Shown: positions 6,776-16,300 of the stretch, in pieces
Layout: every line of letters starts with the position of its first letter
Numbering within the stretch: the first letter of the stretch is position 1
Source of the DNA: JACKFB01 sp041389525
GTDB taxonomy: Bacteria > Myxococcota_A > UBA9042 > PHBI01 > JACKFB01
Assembly: GCA_041389525.1 (NCBI GenBank)
Contig: JAWKRR010000062.1
Coordinates: 1-43,926 of the forward strand
DNA length: 43,926 bases
Direction: 5' to 3'
The notes under the pieces: model-generated
What the model was told of the DNA's origin: nothing
The model's database searches: none
What the model saw: only the letters and a program-made list of their open reading frames with translations
Program-made: the position numbers and the translations under genes

Positions 6776-8503
6776 ATGCTGACTGTGACCATTCGCGAGA
6801 AGGACGGCGAAGAGCGCCGCCTGATGTTCCAGGAAGAAGAGGTCACGGTCGGTCGTGCGAAGGGCAGCGATATCATGCTCCCTCGCAACAACATCTCGAA
6901 GCGACACGCGCGCCTCGTAGACAAGGACGACAAGGTCGTTCTGGTCGATCTGCGGTCGACCAACGGCACCTACGTCAACGGGCGGCGCATCACCGCGCCC
7001 GAGATCATCACGCCGGCCGACAAGATCTATATCGGTGACTTCATCATCCGGGTCGAGGCCGCCGCGAAGGCCGCGCCCGCCATGGACGACATGGAGTCCA
7101 CGCAGGCGCTGGACTTGGCGATGCTGGAGGCGGCCGCCTCCGGTGGACCGACCGAGGCCGTGGGCGCCGAGGCGGCCATGCAGCAGGCCATCGACCAAGC
7201 GCAGCGCGAGGCCGCGGCCGAGGCCGAGGCCCTCCAAGCGAAGACGCGAGCCGCAGCCGCCGAGGCGCAGGCCGTCGCGCCGGCGTGGGACGACATGCTG
7301 GAGTCCACCCAGGCGTTGGATCTCTCGGCGGTCGAGGCCATCGACGCCGCCAGCGCGAACGACACCCTGGCGGCCACAGAGTCGGCGGCCGAGGCCGAGC
7401 TCTCCTTCGAGATGGACGACTTCGAGGCGGAGCCCGAGCCCGTCGCCCAGCAGAAGGCGCCCGAACCGGTAGCCCAGCAGAAGGCGCCCGAGCCCGTCGC
7501 CCAGCAGAAGGCGCCCGAGCCGGTGGCTCAGCAGCCCGCGTCCAAGCCGCCCGTCGCCGCAGCGGCCGGCCCCCTGCCCAAGGGTGGCCTGGGCCCCGAC
7601 GGCTTCGAGCAGCTCCTGTCCGACGCGTCGGTCGAGCACATCCTCGTCAACAGCTTCGACAGCATCGTGGTCTCGCAGAACGGGAGCAGCACGGTGCTGG
7701 CGCAGGGCTTCCAGTCGCGCGCCGCCCTCGAGCGGGCGATCCAAGGCCTGCTCGCGTCGGCCGACCTCAGCGGCGACCCGGAGTCCGGCATCACGGACAT
7801 CACGCTGCCGACTGGCGAATCGGTGCATGTCGTGCCGCGCAGCCTGGCCCCGTCCGGCCCCATCGTCACGATCCGCCGCCAGCGACCCCACGCGTACTCC
7901 CTGGCCGACCTCGTCAGCGCCAAGGCCCTGACGCAGCAGGCCGCGGACTACCTCGCCACGGCCGTCGCCTCGCGCATGAACATCGCCATCCTCGGCGCGC
8001 CGGGCAGCGGTCGCACCACCATCGTCAACGCCCTGGCGGCGACCTTGGCGCCCGACGAGCGCATCCTCGTCATCGCCGACGCGCGCGAGCTCAGCCTCGC
8101 TCACCGCAACGTGATGCACCTCGACAAGGGCCCGCTCCACGACAGCGGCCAGGAGTGGGCCACCGTGGTCACGGAGTTGCTGGCCCAGCGCGTCGTGATC
8201 GACCCGATGGCGCCTAGCGATCTGGCCTCGGCGGTCTCGCTGAGCCTCGGCGGCCACGACGGCCTGCTGCTGACCGCCGGCTCCTCCAGCGCCCACGCGT
8301 TCTTGCGCCGCACAGCACTTCAGCTCGCGCTCTACGCGGGCGGGCTGTCAGCACAGCACAGCCGCGCGATCGTCGCTGAGCTGGTCAACGTCGTCGTGGT
8401 CGTGTCGCGGCACGGCGCCTCCGTGCGGGTCGACGAGATCTTGGCGGTGCAAGGCGCGGGCCCCGAGGAGCTCCAGACGATGGAGATCCTCGGGCGGAGG
8501 TGA
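6776..8503 (+). CDS. FHA-domain protein fused to a degenerate CpaF-like ATPase domain
   Basis: A 575-aa cytoplasmic protein. Residues 1-95 are an FHA phosphothreonine-binding domain with VGRAKGSDIMLP, ISKRHARL and STNGTYVNG (Arg27, Ser41, His44, Asn63). A low-complexity Ala/Glu linker follows and includes the tandem unit EPVAQQKAP. Residues 270-575 resemble secretion ATPases of the CpaF/PilT type, including SGPIVTIRRQRPHAYSLADL before the P-loop and GGHDGLLLT after it. The Walker A is GAPGSGRTT: the lysine is Arg413. The Walker B region reads VVIDPMAPSDL without the usual acidic pair, and the His box is gone. It is therefore probably a non-hydrolysing scaffold (inferred). It lies 57 bases before a second FHA gene and is likely cotranscribed with it. 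Confidence 0.85.
   Translation: MLTVTIREKDGEERRLMFQEEEVTVGRAKGSDIMLPRNNISKRHARLVDKDDKVVLVDLRSTNGTYVNGRRITAPEIITPADKIYIGDFIIRVEAAAKAAPAMDDMESTQALDLAMLEAAASGGPTEAVGAEAAMQQAIDQAQREAAAEAEALQAKTRAAAAEAQAVAPAWDDMLESTQALDLSAVEAIDAASANDTLAATESAAEAELSFEMDDFEAEPEPVAQQKAPEPVAQQKAPEPVAQQKAPEPVAQQPASKPPVAAAAGPLPKGGLGPDGFEQLLSDASVEHILVNSFDSIVVSQNGSSTVLAQGFQSRAALERAIQGLLASADLSGDPESGITDITLPTGESVHVVPRSLAPSGPIVTIRRQRPHAYSLADLVSAKALTQQAADYLATAVASRMNIAILGAPGSGRTTIVNALAATLAPDERILVIADARELSLAHRNVMHLDKGPLHDSGQEWATVVTELLAQRVVIDPMAPSDLASAVSLSLGGHDGLLLTAGSSSAHAFLRRTALQLALYAGGLSAQHSRAIVAELVNVVVVVSRHGASVRVDEILAVQGAGPEELQTMEILGRR
7436..7534 (+). repeat. Tandem 27-bp repeat coding EPVAQQKAP
   Basis: Three complete units (7436-7462, 7463-7489, 7490-7516) and a partial fourth encode EPVAQQKAP in the linker between the FHA and ATPase-like domains. 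The units differ only by a few silent changes. Confidence 0.9.
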
Positions 8504-8560
8504 GTCGGCTCCTCGCGAACTCAGCGCACTTATTTCCACACAGACCCTGACAGTCGGCCC

Positions 8561-9946
8561 ATGTTCACCCTGACGATCGAGGACAAGCACGGCGGCATCG
8601 CCGACGAGTACGAGTTCACCGAGGGTGAATTCCTCGTCGGGCGTAGCCACAGCGCCGACATCATCTTGCCCTCGGACAACGTCTCGCGGAGGCACGCCCG
8701 CCTCTACACGGTGGACGGTCGCTGCTACGTCGAGGATCTCGGGTCGGCCAACGGCGTCTTCGTCAACGGCCGCCGCATTCACGAGGTCTGCGAGATCGAG
8801 GGCTCCGCGCAGGTCAAGGTGGGCGACTACTACCTGCACGTGAAGAGCGACAAGATGGCGGAGCGTGAAGACAAGATTCACTGCCGCCTCTACGGCCAGA
8901 ACCTGTCGGTCACCGATCAGATCTTCCGCATCACGCGGTCGGTCAACCTCGTGGGGCGCGGCAAGGACTGCACCATCACCGTCATCGACGCCAGCGTCAG
9001 CCGCATCCACGGCAAGCTGACGGTCGAGCGCTCGGGCGCCATCACGGTCGAGGACCTCAAGAGCTCCAACGGCACCTTCGTCAACGGCGACAAGGTCGAG
9101 CTGGCGACTCTCAATCACAAGGATCTCCTGCGTTTCGGCAACGTGGAGTTCCGCGTCGAGATGCCTGACCTCGCCGCCGGCCAGGGCAGCGCGGAGTCGG
9201 CGATGTCGGCTGGGACCGGCGAGATCGAGGAGCCGTGGGCGCCGTCGGGCGGCTCGTCGCGTCGTGGACTCTGGGTGGCGCTGGCCGTGGGCGCGCCGCT
9301 GTTGATCGCCGGCATCGTGTCGATCTTCGTGTTCGGCGACCGCTGGTTTGGCGGCGGGACCGTCCCCGAGGCCAGCGCGGGTGAGGCTGCGGCCGAGACG
9401 GTCGCGGGATCAGACACCGAGGACCGCCCGGACGCCGCGGGCACCGCCGACGCGCAGCCGAGCGCGGCCGAGGTCGCCGCGGCGAAGGCCGAGGAGGTCG
9501 CGCTGCTGCTCGCCGAGGGCAAGGTCCAGGTCGAGAAGCGCCAGTGGGAGCGCGCGCTGGACACCTACGAGAAGGTGCTCGAGCGCGACACGTTCAACGC
9601 CGAGGCGCGGCAGGGGAAAAACAACGTCGCGCTCTGGCAGAAAGACCAGACGACCCTGGACGCCGCCCGCGAGCTGATCAAGCAGAAGAAGCGCGCCGAG
9701 GCCGCCCGCAGTCTGCGCGACATCGAAGAGGCCAGCGTTTACTACCTCGAGGCCAAGGACGAGCTGAAGCGCCTGCTCGAGATGAAGCCCATCATGGTCA
9801 TGGAGGGCGACGCGCTGGTGAAGTCGAGGGATTGCGAGAGCGCGCTGGCCATCTACGAAGAGGCGCGGCAGCTCGACCCGCGTGACAGCGCGCTGGCGGC
9901 GAAGATCGCCGACGTGAAGAAGCTGCCCGCCAAGCAGTGCAAGTAG
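8561..9946 (+). CDS. Membrane protein with two FHA domains and a periplasmic TPR region
   Basis: A 461-aa protein. FHA domain 1 spans about residues 1-96 (LVGRSHSADIILP, VSRRHARL, SANGVFVNG) and FHA domain 2 about 105-200 (LVGRGKDCTITV, VSRIHGKL, SSNGTFVNG). A membrane helix runs from about 237 to 258. An acidic Ala/Glu spacer and TPR-like helices (about 310-461) follow, including ALDTYEKVLERDTFNAEARQ. Both FHA domains would lie in the cytoplasm and read phosphothreonine marks, while the TPR part would sit in the periplasm. The layout fits a transmembrane adaptor between kinase signalling and an envelope complex. The kinase that writes the mark is not obvious in the window, because the only kinase-like gene here (19841-23026) lacks the catalytic Asp. 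Confidence 0.85.
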   Translation: MFTLTIEDKHGGIADEYEFTEGEFLVGRSHSADIILPSDNVSRRHARLYTVDGRCYVEDLGSANGVFVNGRRIHEVCEIEGSAQVKVGDYYLHVKSDKMAEREDKIHCRLYGQNLSVTDQIFRITRSVNLVGRGKDCTITVIDASVSRIHGKLTVERSGAITVEDLKSSNGTFVNGDKVELATLNHKDLLRFGNVEFRVEMPDLAAGQGSAESAMSAGTGEIEEPWAPSGGSSRRGLWVALAVGAPLLIAGIVSIFVFGDRWFGGGTVPEASAGEAAAETVAGSDTEDRPDAAGTADAQPSAAEVAAAKAEEVALLLAEGKVQVEKRQWERALDTYEKVLERDTFNAEARQGKNNVALWQKDQTTLDAARELIKQKKRAEAARSLRDIEEASVYYLEAKDELKRLLEMKPIMVMEGDALVKSRDCESALAIYEEARQLDPRDSALAAKIADVKKLPAKQCK

Positions 9947-9985
9947 CGGTGCGACCGTGAGGGCTAGCGCCGACGCGATGGCGGC

Positions 9986-10006
9986 CCGCCGTTGAGACGA
10001 CGGCGG
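9986..10006 (+). terminator. Hairpin after the FHA gene pair
   Basis: CCGCCGT and ACGGCGG form a 7-bp stem with a 7-base loop, 40 bases after the stop at 9946. There is no T-run, so termination is uncertain. The rest of the 138-base gap shows no gene. Confidence 0.35.
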
Positions 10007-10084
10007 CACCCGGGTTAGTGTCTCGCGCGTACCAGGGGGCGTGTGCGTGACAGGAATGCCGGATGCGGCGGGGGTGAGGGCAGC

Positions 10085-11170
10085 ATGAACCGGCCGGATC
10101 CTCGTGGTTATGGGCAGCGCCGTTCGAAGGCGGCCGACAGGTTTCGCGACGCGCCGCCGGTGGTCGAGCCGCGCCGCGCGGCCGAGGGCATCCCCGACGA
10201 CGCGCCGGTGGAGGCCATCGTCAGGCTCCAAGTCGCCTGCAACCAGCACTGTTTTTTCTGCAACACGGACTCGCGCGCGGAGAATCTCCACGAGTCGCCG
10301 GCGCGGGTCTACCGCTACCTCGAAGAGAACCGGCACTGCCTCTACCTGTCGTTTTCCGGCGGCGAGCCGACCATCAACCCGCAGATCCTGCGCTACGTCC
10401 GCTACGCCAAAGACCTCGGGATCCCGCGCATCGTCATCCAGACCAACGGGCTGATGGTCAGCTACCCGGAGTTCGCCGATAAGATCGTGGAGGCCGGCCT
10501 GACTGGCGCGTTCATGAGCTTTCACGCGCCCACGGCCGACATCTCCGACCGCATCACGGCCTCGCCGGGCACCTGGGCGCTGACGGTCAAAGGCATCCGC
10601 AACCTGCTGGACCGCGGCATCGAGGTCGAGCTGAACACCGTCATCAACACGGTGAACTACGCCTGCCTCGGCGACCACGCCCGCTTCATCGCCGAGCAGT
10701 TCCCCGAGATCACCGCGATCTCGCTGTCTTACATCGCGCCGACGGGCTTCTGCGTCGTATCCGAGAACACGATCCCGCGGGTGCGCGACGTGCAGCCCCA
10801 CCTCTTTGAGGCGCTGGACGTCTTCGCCGCCGCCGGCATCCACGCCAACGTGCCCGAGCGCTGCGGCATCCCGCTGTGCACCGTCCAGGGCTACGAGCGC
10901 CACCACGAGGCCGTGCAGCCCGGCCCCTTCGCCGGCACCGGCATCGTCACCGAGGACCACGCCAAGCGCGACGACTGCAAGCGCTGCGTGTGGGACTCGC
11001 GCTGCATCGGCCACTGGAAGGCCGTGCTGGATCTCTACGGCTGGGACGACTTTCAGCCCGTGCTCGAGCCGGTCGAGGTGGTGCCGCTCCCCATCCCCTA
11101 CCGCGGCGCCACGCCCGAGCTCGTCGAGGAGTTCATGCGCCGCGAGGCCGCGCGCCTCAAGAAGGGCTGA
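10085..11170 (+). CDS. Radical SAM protein with extra C-terminal cysteines, substrate unknown
   Basis: A 361-aa enzyme with the radical SAM cluster motif CNQHCFFC (Cys52, Cys56, Cys59) and the SAM-contact motif SGGEPT (about 91-96). The barrel continues with VIQTNGLM and MSFHAP. The C-terminal third has more cysteines (CGIPLC, then CKRCVWDSRC), suggesting an auxiliary iron-sulfur cluster of SPASM or twitch type. The overall order is like the MoaA/PqqE group, but I do not recognise a specific subfamily. ATG 10085 follows GAGGG by four bases; a GTG at 10043 is in frame but gives a glycine-rich leader with no support. It precedes the outer-membrane and TPR genes by 104 bases. No precursor peptide gene was seen nearby, so a peptide-modifying role is unproven. 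Confidence 0.85.
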   Translation: MNRPDPRGYGQRRSKAADRFRDAPPVVEPRRAAEGIPDDAPVEAIVRLQVACNQHCFFCNTDSRAENLHESPARVYRYLEENRHCLYLSFSGGEPTINPQILRYVRYAKDLGIPRIVIQTNGLMVSYPEFADKIVEAGLTGAFMSFHAPTADISDRITASPGTWALTVKGIRNLLDRGIEVELNTVINTVNYACLGDHARFIAEQFPEITAISLSYIAPTGFCVVSENTIPRVRDVQPHLFEALDVFAAAGIHANVPERCGIPLCTVQGYERHHEAVQPGPFAGTGIVTEDHAKRDDCKRCVWDSRCIGHWKAVLDLYGWDDFQPVLEPVEVVPLPIPYRGATPELVEEFMRREAARLKKG

Positions 11171-11274
11171 GCGCGGGCCGGCATCCGCGGCGAGGTGCAG
11201 GCCGCAACGCTTTGGGCAATAATGCCTTCAACGCCACGACCGGCGCGACGCTCCCCGCCCCGAAGGAAGCCGCC

Positions 11275-11904
11275 TTGCTCCGAACCCTCCGCACCCTCGT
11301 GCTGGCCACCCTCGCCCTCGCGGCCGCGGTGCCCGCCGCCCACGCCGGGTCGGACGCGCCCGACTACCAGAGCGTCGTCGTCCAGAACCGCGCCTACACC
11401 CTGCGCCACGAGATCGGCCTCCAGGTCGGCGTGCTGCCCATGGACGCCTTCACCAAGGGCGTCACCCTGGGCGGCAGCTACACCCTGCACTTCAACCAGA
11501 TCCTGGCGTGGGAGGTCGTGCAGTTCATGCACTCCTTCCCCTTCGACACCTCGCTCAACGACGACCTCGCGTCTTTTGACCTGCGCCCCACGCCCTTCGA
11601 GACCATCGACAACCTGATCTCCACCAATCTCGTGTTCAAGCCTGTGTATTTCAAAGGTTCGGCCCTGAACCGCTCGGTGATCGCGGGCGAGCTCTTCGTC
11701 GTCCTGGGCGGCGCCTACGCGTGGTTCACGCGCTCCAAGCGACCCGGCGTCGACTACGGCGTGGGCTTGCGCATCTTCGCCTCGCGCCTCTTCTCCATGC
11801 GCCTGGACGCACGCCACATGATGTTTTTCACAAACGACGCGGGCAGCGGCGTCGACGTACACCACGAGCTTTGGATTGGCCTCGGCACGTCCATCTCGCT
11901 GTAG
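11275..11904 (+). CDS. Small outer-membrane beta-barrel protein (myxobacterial type)
   Basis: A 209-aa protein with a signal peptide ending AAVPAAHA and then alternating strands such as HEIGLQVGVLP, LGGSYTLHFNQILAWEV, AGELFVVLGGAYAWF and MRLDARHMMFF, ending in a hydrophobic strand LWIGLGTSISL. This is the pattern of the short outer-membrane barrels common in Myxococcota, some of which belong to gliding or envelope-spanning complexes. The start is TTG at 11275, chosen because AAGGAA lies six bases upstream and the signal peptide begins there; the frame is open further upstream without a better start. The next gene's start at 11876 lies inside this one, so the two overlap by 29 bases and are probably coupled. 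Confidence 0.8.
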   Translation: MLRTLRTLVLATLALAAAVPAAHAGSDAPDYQSVVVQNRAYTLRHEIGLQVGVLPMDAFTKGVTLGGSYTLHFNQILAWEVVQFMHSFPFDTSLNDDLASFDLRPTPFETIDNLISTNLVFKPVYFKGSALNRSVIAGELFVVLGGAYAWFTRSKRPGVDYGVGLRIFASRLFSMRLDARHMMFFTNDAGSGVDVHHELWIGLGTSISL

Positions 11905-13339
11905 GCCGCGCGTCGGCCGGCTGCTCGCCCTAGCAGCCGCGCTGTCGCTGGCCCTCTCGCCCCACGCGTGGGCGGAGGGGGTCGGCGAGTCGCGCGACGC
12001 CGCCTTCAACGCGGCCGTGGACGCGCTGGCCAGCGGCGACGCGGCCGGGGCGGCGCGTTCAGCTTGGACCGTGCTCGACGGCATCAGCCGCGACGACAAG
12101 CGCTACGACCGCGCCGTGCGGCTCCTGGCCATGAGTGCCGAGAAGCTCGGCCTGCGCTACCCCGCGTCGCTGTGGTACCTGGACATCGCCGAGGCCAAGC
12201 GCGACCCGGCGCTGGTCCCCGACGCCCTCCGCGGCCTCGAGCGCATCGTCATGGGCGGCCCCCACGACGAGGACACGGTGGTCGCGGGCTTCCTCGCCTC
12301 GGCCGAGCACCCGAACCTGCCGCCCGAGATCCAGCCCTTCATCGACTATCTACAGGGCCTCGACAACGCCCGCCACGGCCTGGACGCCTGGGCCGCCGCC
12401 CGCTTCGCCCGGCTGCCGGCCGCCAGCCCCTACGCCGCCCGCGCGCTCTACGTCCAGGCCGTGCAGCGCGTCGCCGCCCGCAAGCTGCCCGAGGCCAGCG
12501 CGGCCTTCGAGGCCCTGCTGGAGCGCGAGAACCTGCCCGCCGACGTGGCCACCGACGCCCGCCGCAGCCTCGCCCGCCTCGCCTTCGAGGCCGGCCGCTA
12601 CGACGACGCCCTCGCCCGCTACGAGGCGATCCGCGACCACGCGCCCGAGGACCCCGCGCTCATCTTGGAGATGGCGTGGACTCAGTTTCACCGAGGCGAC
12701 AGCCGCCGCGCCCTGGGCCTGTTGATGGCCCTGGACGCGCCGATTTACGCCGACCTCATCGCGCCCGAGCGCTACCTGCTCGAGGCGCTGAGCCTGCGCC
12801 GCCTCTGCCAGTTCGACGCCGCGCGCATCGCGGCCGTGCGGCTGCGCTCGCGGTACGGCGACGCCCTCTCCGATCTGGAGGCCGGCGTCCGCCCCATCGC
12901 GTCGGTCCCGCTGCGAAAGGCCGCCCGTCGACGCGGCGAGAGCCGAACGCGCAGCGCGTTTAGGGCGAGCATCGAGCGCGAGCTGGCCTGGGTCAGCGGC
13001 CACCGCCGCAAGCTGGGCGCGCCGCTGACCGCGGGGCTCGAGCAGATCCTGCGGCGCGGTCTCGACAACGCCACCCAGGCGGAGGAGCGGGCGTTGAACG
13101 GCGAGGTCCAACAGGTCGCCGAGGAGCTGCTGCAGGCCGACGAGGGCGTGCGGCTGATTCAGCACGAGCTGGCCGTGGCGCTCTTGCGCGGCCGCCGCCG
13201 ACCCGACGGCCCGCCCGAGGCCCCGCCCGTCGAGGTCCGCGCCTCCGACCGCCGCACGCTGTTTCGATTCTCGGGCGAGTTCTGGACCGACGAGCTGGAC
13301 GATCTGGTGGTCACGCTGGAAGACCGGTGCGTCGAATGA
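11876..13339 (+). CDS. Periplasmic TPR-repeat protein
   Basis: A 487-aa protein with a signal peptide (LLALAAALSLALSPHAWA) followed by TPR-like helical hairpins over about residues 45-330, for example RSLARLAFEAGRYDDALARY. The C-terminal third is Arg- and Glu-rich and ends DDLVVTLEDRCVE. Exported TPR proteins of this kind bridge inner- and outer-membrane parts of envelope machines. The only start ahead of the signal peptide is TTG 11876, inside the preceding barrel gene. The stop overlaps the next ATG by four bases. No enzyme motif was seen. By gene order it resembles the TPR members of glt-type clusters, but I cannot assign a specific orthologue. Confidence 0.8.
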   Translation: MASARPSRCRPRVGRLLALAAALSLALSPHAWAEGVGESRDAAFNAAVDALASGDAAGAARSAWTVLDGISRDDKRYDRAVRLLAMSAEKLGLRYPASLWYLDIAEAKRDPALVPDALRGLERIVMGGPHDEDTVVAGFLASAEHPNLPPEIQPFIDYLQGLDNARHGLDAWAAARFARLPAASPYAARALYVQAVQRVAARKLPEASAAFEALLERENLPADVATDARRSLARLAFEAGRYDDALARYEAIRDHAPEDPALILEMAWTQFHRGDSRRALGLLMALDAPIYADLIAPERYLLEALSLRRLCQFDAARIAAVRLRSRYGDALSDLEAGVRPIASVPLRKAARRRGESRTRSAFRASIERELAWVSGHRRKLGAPLTAGLEQILRRGLDNATQAEERALNGEVQQVAEELLQADEGVRLIQHELAVALLRGRRRPDGPPEAPPVEVRASDRRTLFRFSGEFWTDELDDLVVTLEDRCVE

Positions 13340-16300
13340 GCAGACGCCACCTGATTATTTCGCGGATCGTGCTGACCCTCGCGGCCTTCGCGCTGCTCAG
13401 CGCGTGCGCCGCGCCGAAGCAGGTCGTCAGCGACCCGCCCTACGTCGAGAAGCTGCGCCTCCGCATCACGAAGGTGCGCGGCGCCATCCAGGAGACCCGC
13501 GAGGCCATCTCGCGCTCCCGCGGCGCCGACTACCTGCCCGAGCTCTACGTCCGCCTCGCCGAGCTGCTCAGCGAGGAGGCGCGCTACCACTACGAGGTCG
13601 CCTACGAGCGCGAGCAGCGCTCGAGCCGCGTGCTGCACGTCCCGCAAGTGCGTTTCCTGAAAGAGCAGGCCATCGCGGTCTACCGCCAGGTCCTCGCGCA
13701 GCACCCCGACGCGCACCTGGGCGACCGCATCCTGTTCAACATCGGCCATGAGCTGCGCGAGCTGGGCCGCTACGACGAGATGGTCGGCGCCCTCGAGGAG
13801 CTGACGCGGCGCTACACGACGAGCCCGCTGCGCGCGGAGGCCCTGCTGGTGCTGGGCGATCACGCCTTCGACAAGGGCGAGATGGACGTCGCGGAGGCCC
13901 ACTACACCGGCATCGTGAAGGAGGCGCCGAGCCGCGTGACCGGCCTCGCCTGGTACAAGCTGGGCTGGGTGTGGATGAACCGGGCCGACTGCAAGGGGTC
14001 GCTGGATTCCTTCGAGCGCGCCATCGACACGGCGACGGCGTGGGAGGCCACGGGCGGGATTTCCTCAGGCGGCGCCGGGGAAAAAGCGGGGGTGGGCGTC
14101 GGCGGTTCCGTGCCCTCGGCCGCCGAGCAGGCCATCGACGTGCGCCGGGAGGCCCTGGTCGACCTCGTCTACTGCTACGCCAGCAACCGGCCTGTGGCGC
14201 AGGCCCTGCCCTACCTGAAGAAGCGGGCGTCCACTCGCGCGGCGTACATCGCGGCGCTGGAGCGGCTGGCGTCCAGGTACGGCGTGCTGGACGAGGCGAG
14301 CGGGGCCGCGGCCGCCACGCGCGAGCTGCTGCGGCTGGCTCCGACGGCCCCGGAGCGGCTGGACGACGCGCGCCAGCTCTACGGCGCGGTCACCAAGAGC
14401 GGGCGCTACGAGCAGGTCGGGACCGACGTGACGCTGATCACCATGGCGCTCCGGCGGCAGCTTCAGCGCGTCGAGACCTCCGACGAGCTGCGGCAGCTCA
14501 CCCGCAAGGAGCTTGAGCTCTACGCACGCGACCTGGGGACGCGGGCCCAGGCCGCCTTCCAGAAGCGCCCCGACGACAAGGCCCTGGGCGCGCAGGTGGC
14601 CATCGCGTACGCCGCGTGGCTTGACGCCTTCCCGGACGCCGGCGAGCGGGTGGCGATCCTGCTGAACCAGGCGGACGTCCTGACCGATCTCGGGCGGCCG
14701 GAAGAGGCTGGACTCGCCTACGCGGCGGCCGCCAGCGCCAGCCCCGACGACGACGCGAAGAAGGGCCGGCTCTACGACGCGGTGGTGCAGTTTCAGGCGT
14801 CGCTGGGCGGCCTGGACGCCCGCTCGCACACCGACCGCGTGGTCGTGCGCGCGGCCATGCGCGAGTCTGGCGAGCAGCTGCTGGCGCTGGGGCTCGAGCC
14901 CGACAAGGCGCGGGTGACCAAGCTGGGCATCGCGCAGACCTTCTACGACGAGGGTTCCTACGGCCAGGCCATCGATCAGCTCACCGCCCTCGCCTACGAG
15001 TACCCGGGCAGCAAAGAGGCCCGCGCCGCCGTGCACTTGGTGCTGGATTCGTTCAACACGCTCAATGATTACGAGGGCCTCATCGCGGCGGGCCGGCGCT
15101 TCATGGGGCCGGGCGGACCGGCAGACGACGCCTTGCGAAAAGAGATCCTGCCCATCGTGACCGCGGCCGAGAACCGGCGGCTGGACGAGGTCTCGCTGGC
15201 GGCGGCGGGTGCTGAGGGCGGCGACCTGGACAGCCTGGACCAGTTCGCCGAGCGCTATAAGGGGACGGACCTGGGCGAGCGGGCGCTGCTGAACGCGTTC
15301 GTGGCCGCGCGCGCGGTCGGCGACCGAAAGCGGCTGTACGAGCTCGGTGAGGAGCTGGCGAAGACCTACCCGAAGTCCGAGCAATTGCCTGGGATTTTGG
15401 GCAGCCTCGGCAAGCAGGCCGTGGCGACCTTCGACCTGGATCGGGCGGTGGGCCTCTTTGAGAAGGCGGCCCGGGGCGCGACCGAGCAGCGGCCGCGGCT
15501 GCTGGTGGCGGCGGGCGAGCTGCTGGAGGCCACGGGCAACGCCCAGCGCGCGCTGGATATGTACGGCGAGGCGTCGACAGGCGCCAAAGAGGGCGCGGGC
15601 CGCCAGCTCCCGCTCGAGCGGATGGCGCGGGTCTTGGAGATCCTGGGCGACGACCGGCGCATGGTCTCGGCCCTGGCGTCGGTGGCGTCCATGGGCGGGC
15701 CAGACGTGCAGGCGCGGCTTGGGCTCGCCGAGGCGCGGACGGGTCGCGTCGACGACGCCGAGCGCAGCCTCAGCGCGGTGCTGGGCTCGCCGGAGGCGGG
15801 TGCCGAGGCGAAGGCCCGGGCGCACCTGGGCTCGGCGGAGACCCTGGCGCGGGCGCTCGAGGGCTACGAGGTCACCAACGATATCGAGGGGATCCAGGAG
15901 CTCGTGACCCTCATCGACGTGACGGAGCAGGCCTACCTGCAAGCCGCGCGGCAGGGCAGCGCGCTGGTCACGCCGGTCGCCCTGGGTCGCCTCGCGCAGA
16001 TGGCCCTGACCGCGGCCAGCCGCGTCGGCCGCCTCTCCCCGCCCGCGGACCTGTCGCCGGAGGACGCCGCGGCCTTCCGCCAGGGCCTCGCGGGGCGCGT
16101 CGAGCGCCTCGGGACCACCGCCCGCGACGCGCTGCAGGCGTGCGGCGAGCAGGCGTGGACCGCGCGGGTCTTCAACCCCGCGGTGCGCGAGTGCCTCGCC
16201 GGCCGCCCGGTGAGCGCTGAGGCCGTGCGCGCCGAGGGGCTGCGACCGCGCCAGTCCGTGGCGCTGCCGCCCGCCGCCGAGGAGCTGCGCGCGAAGCTCG

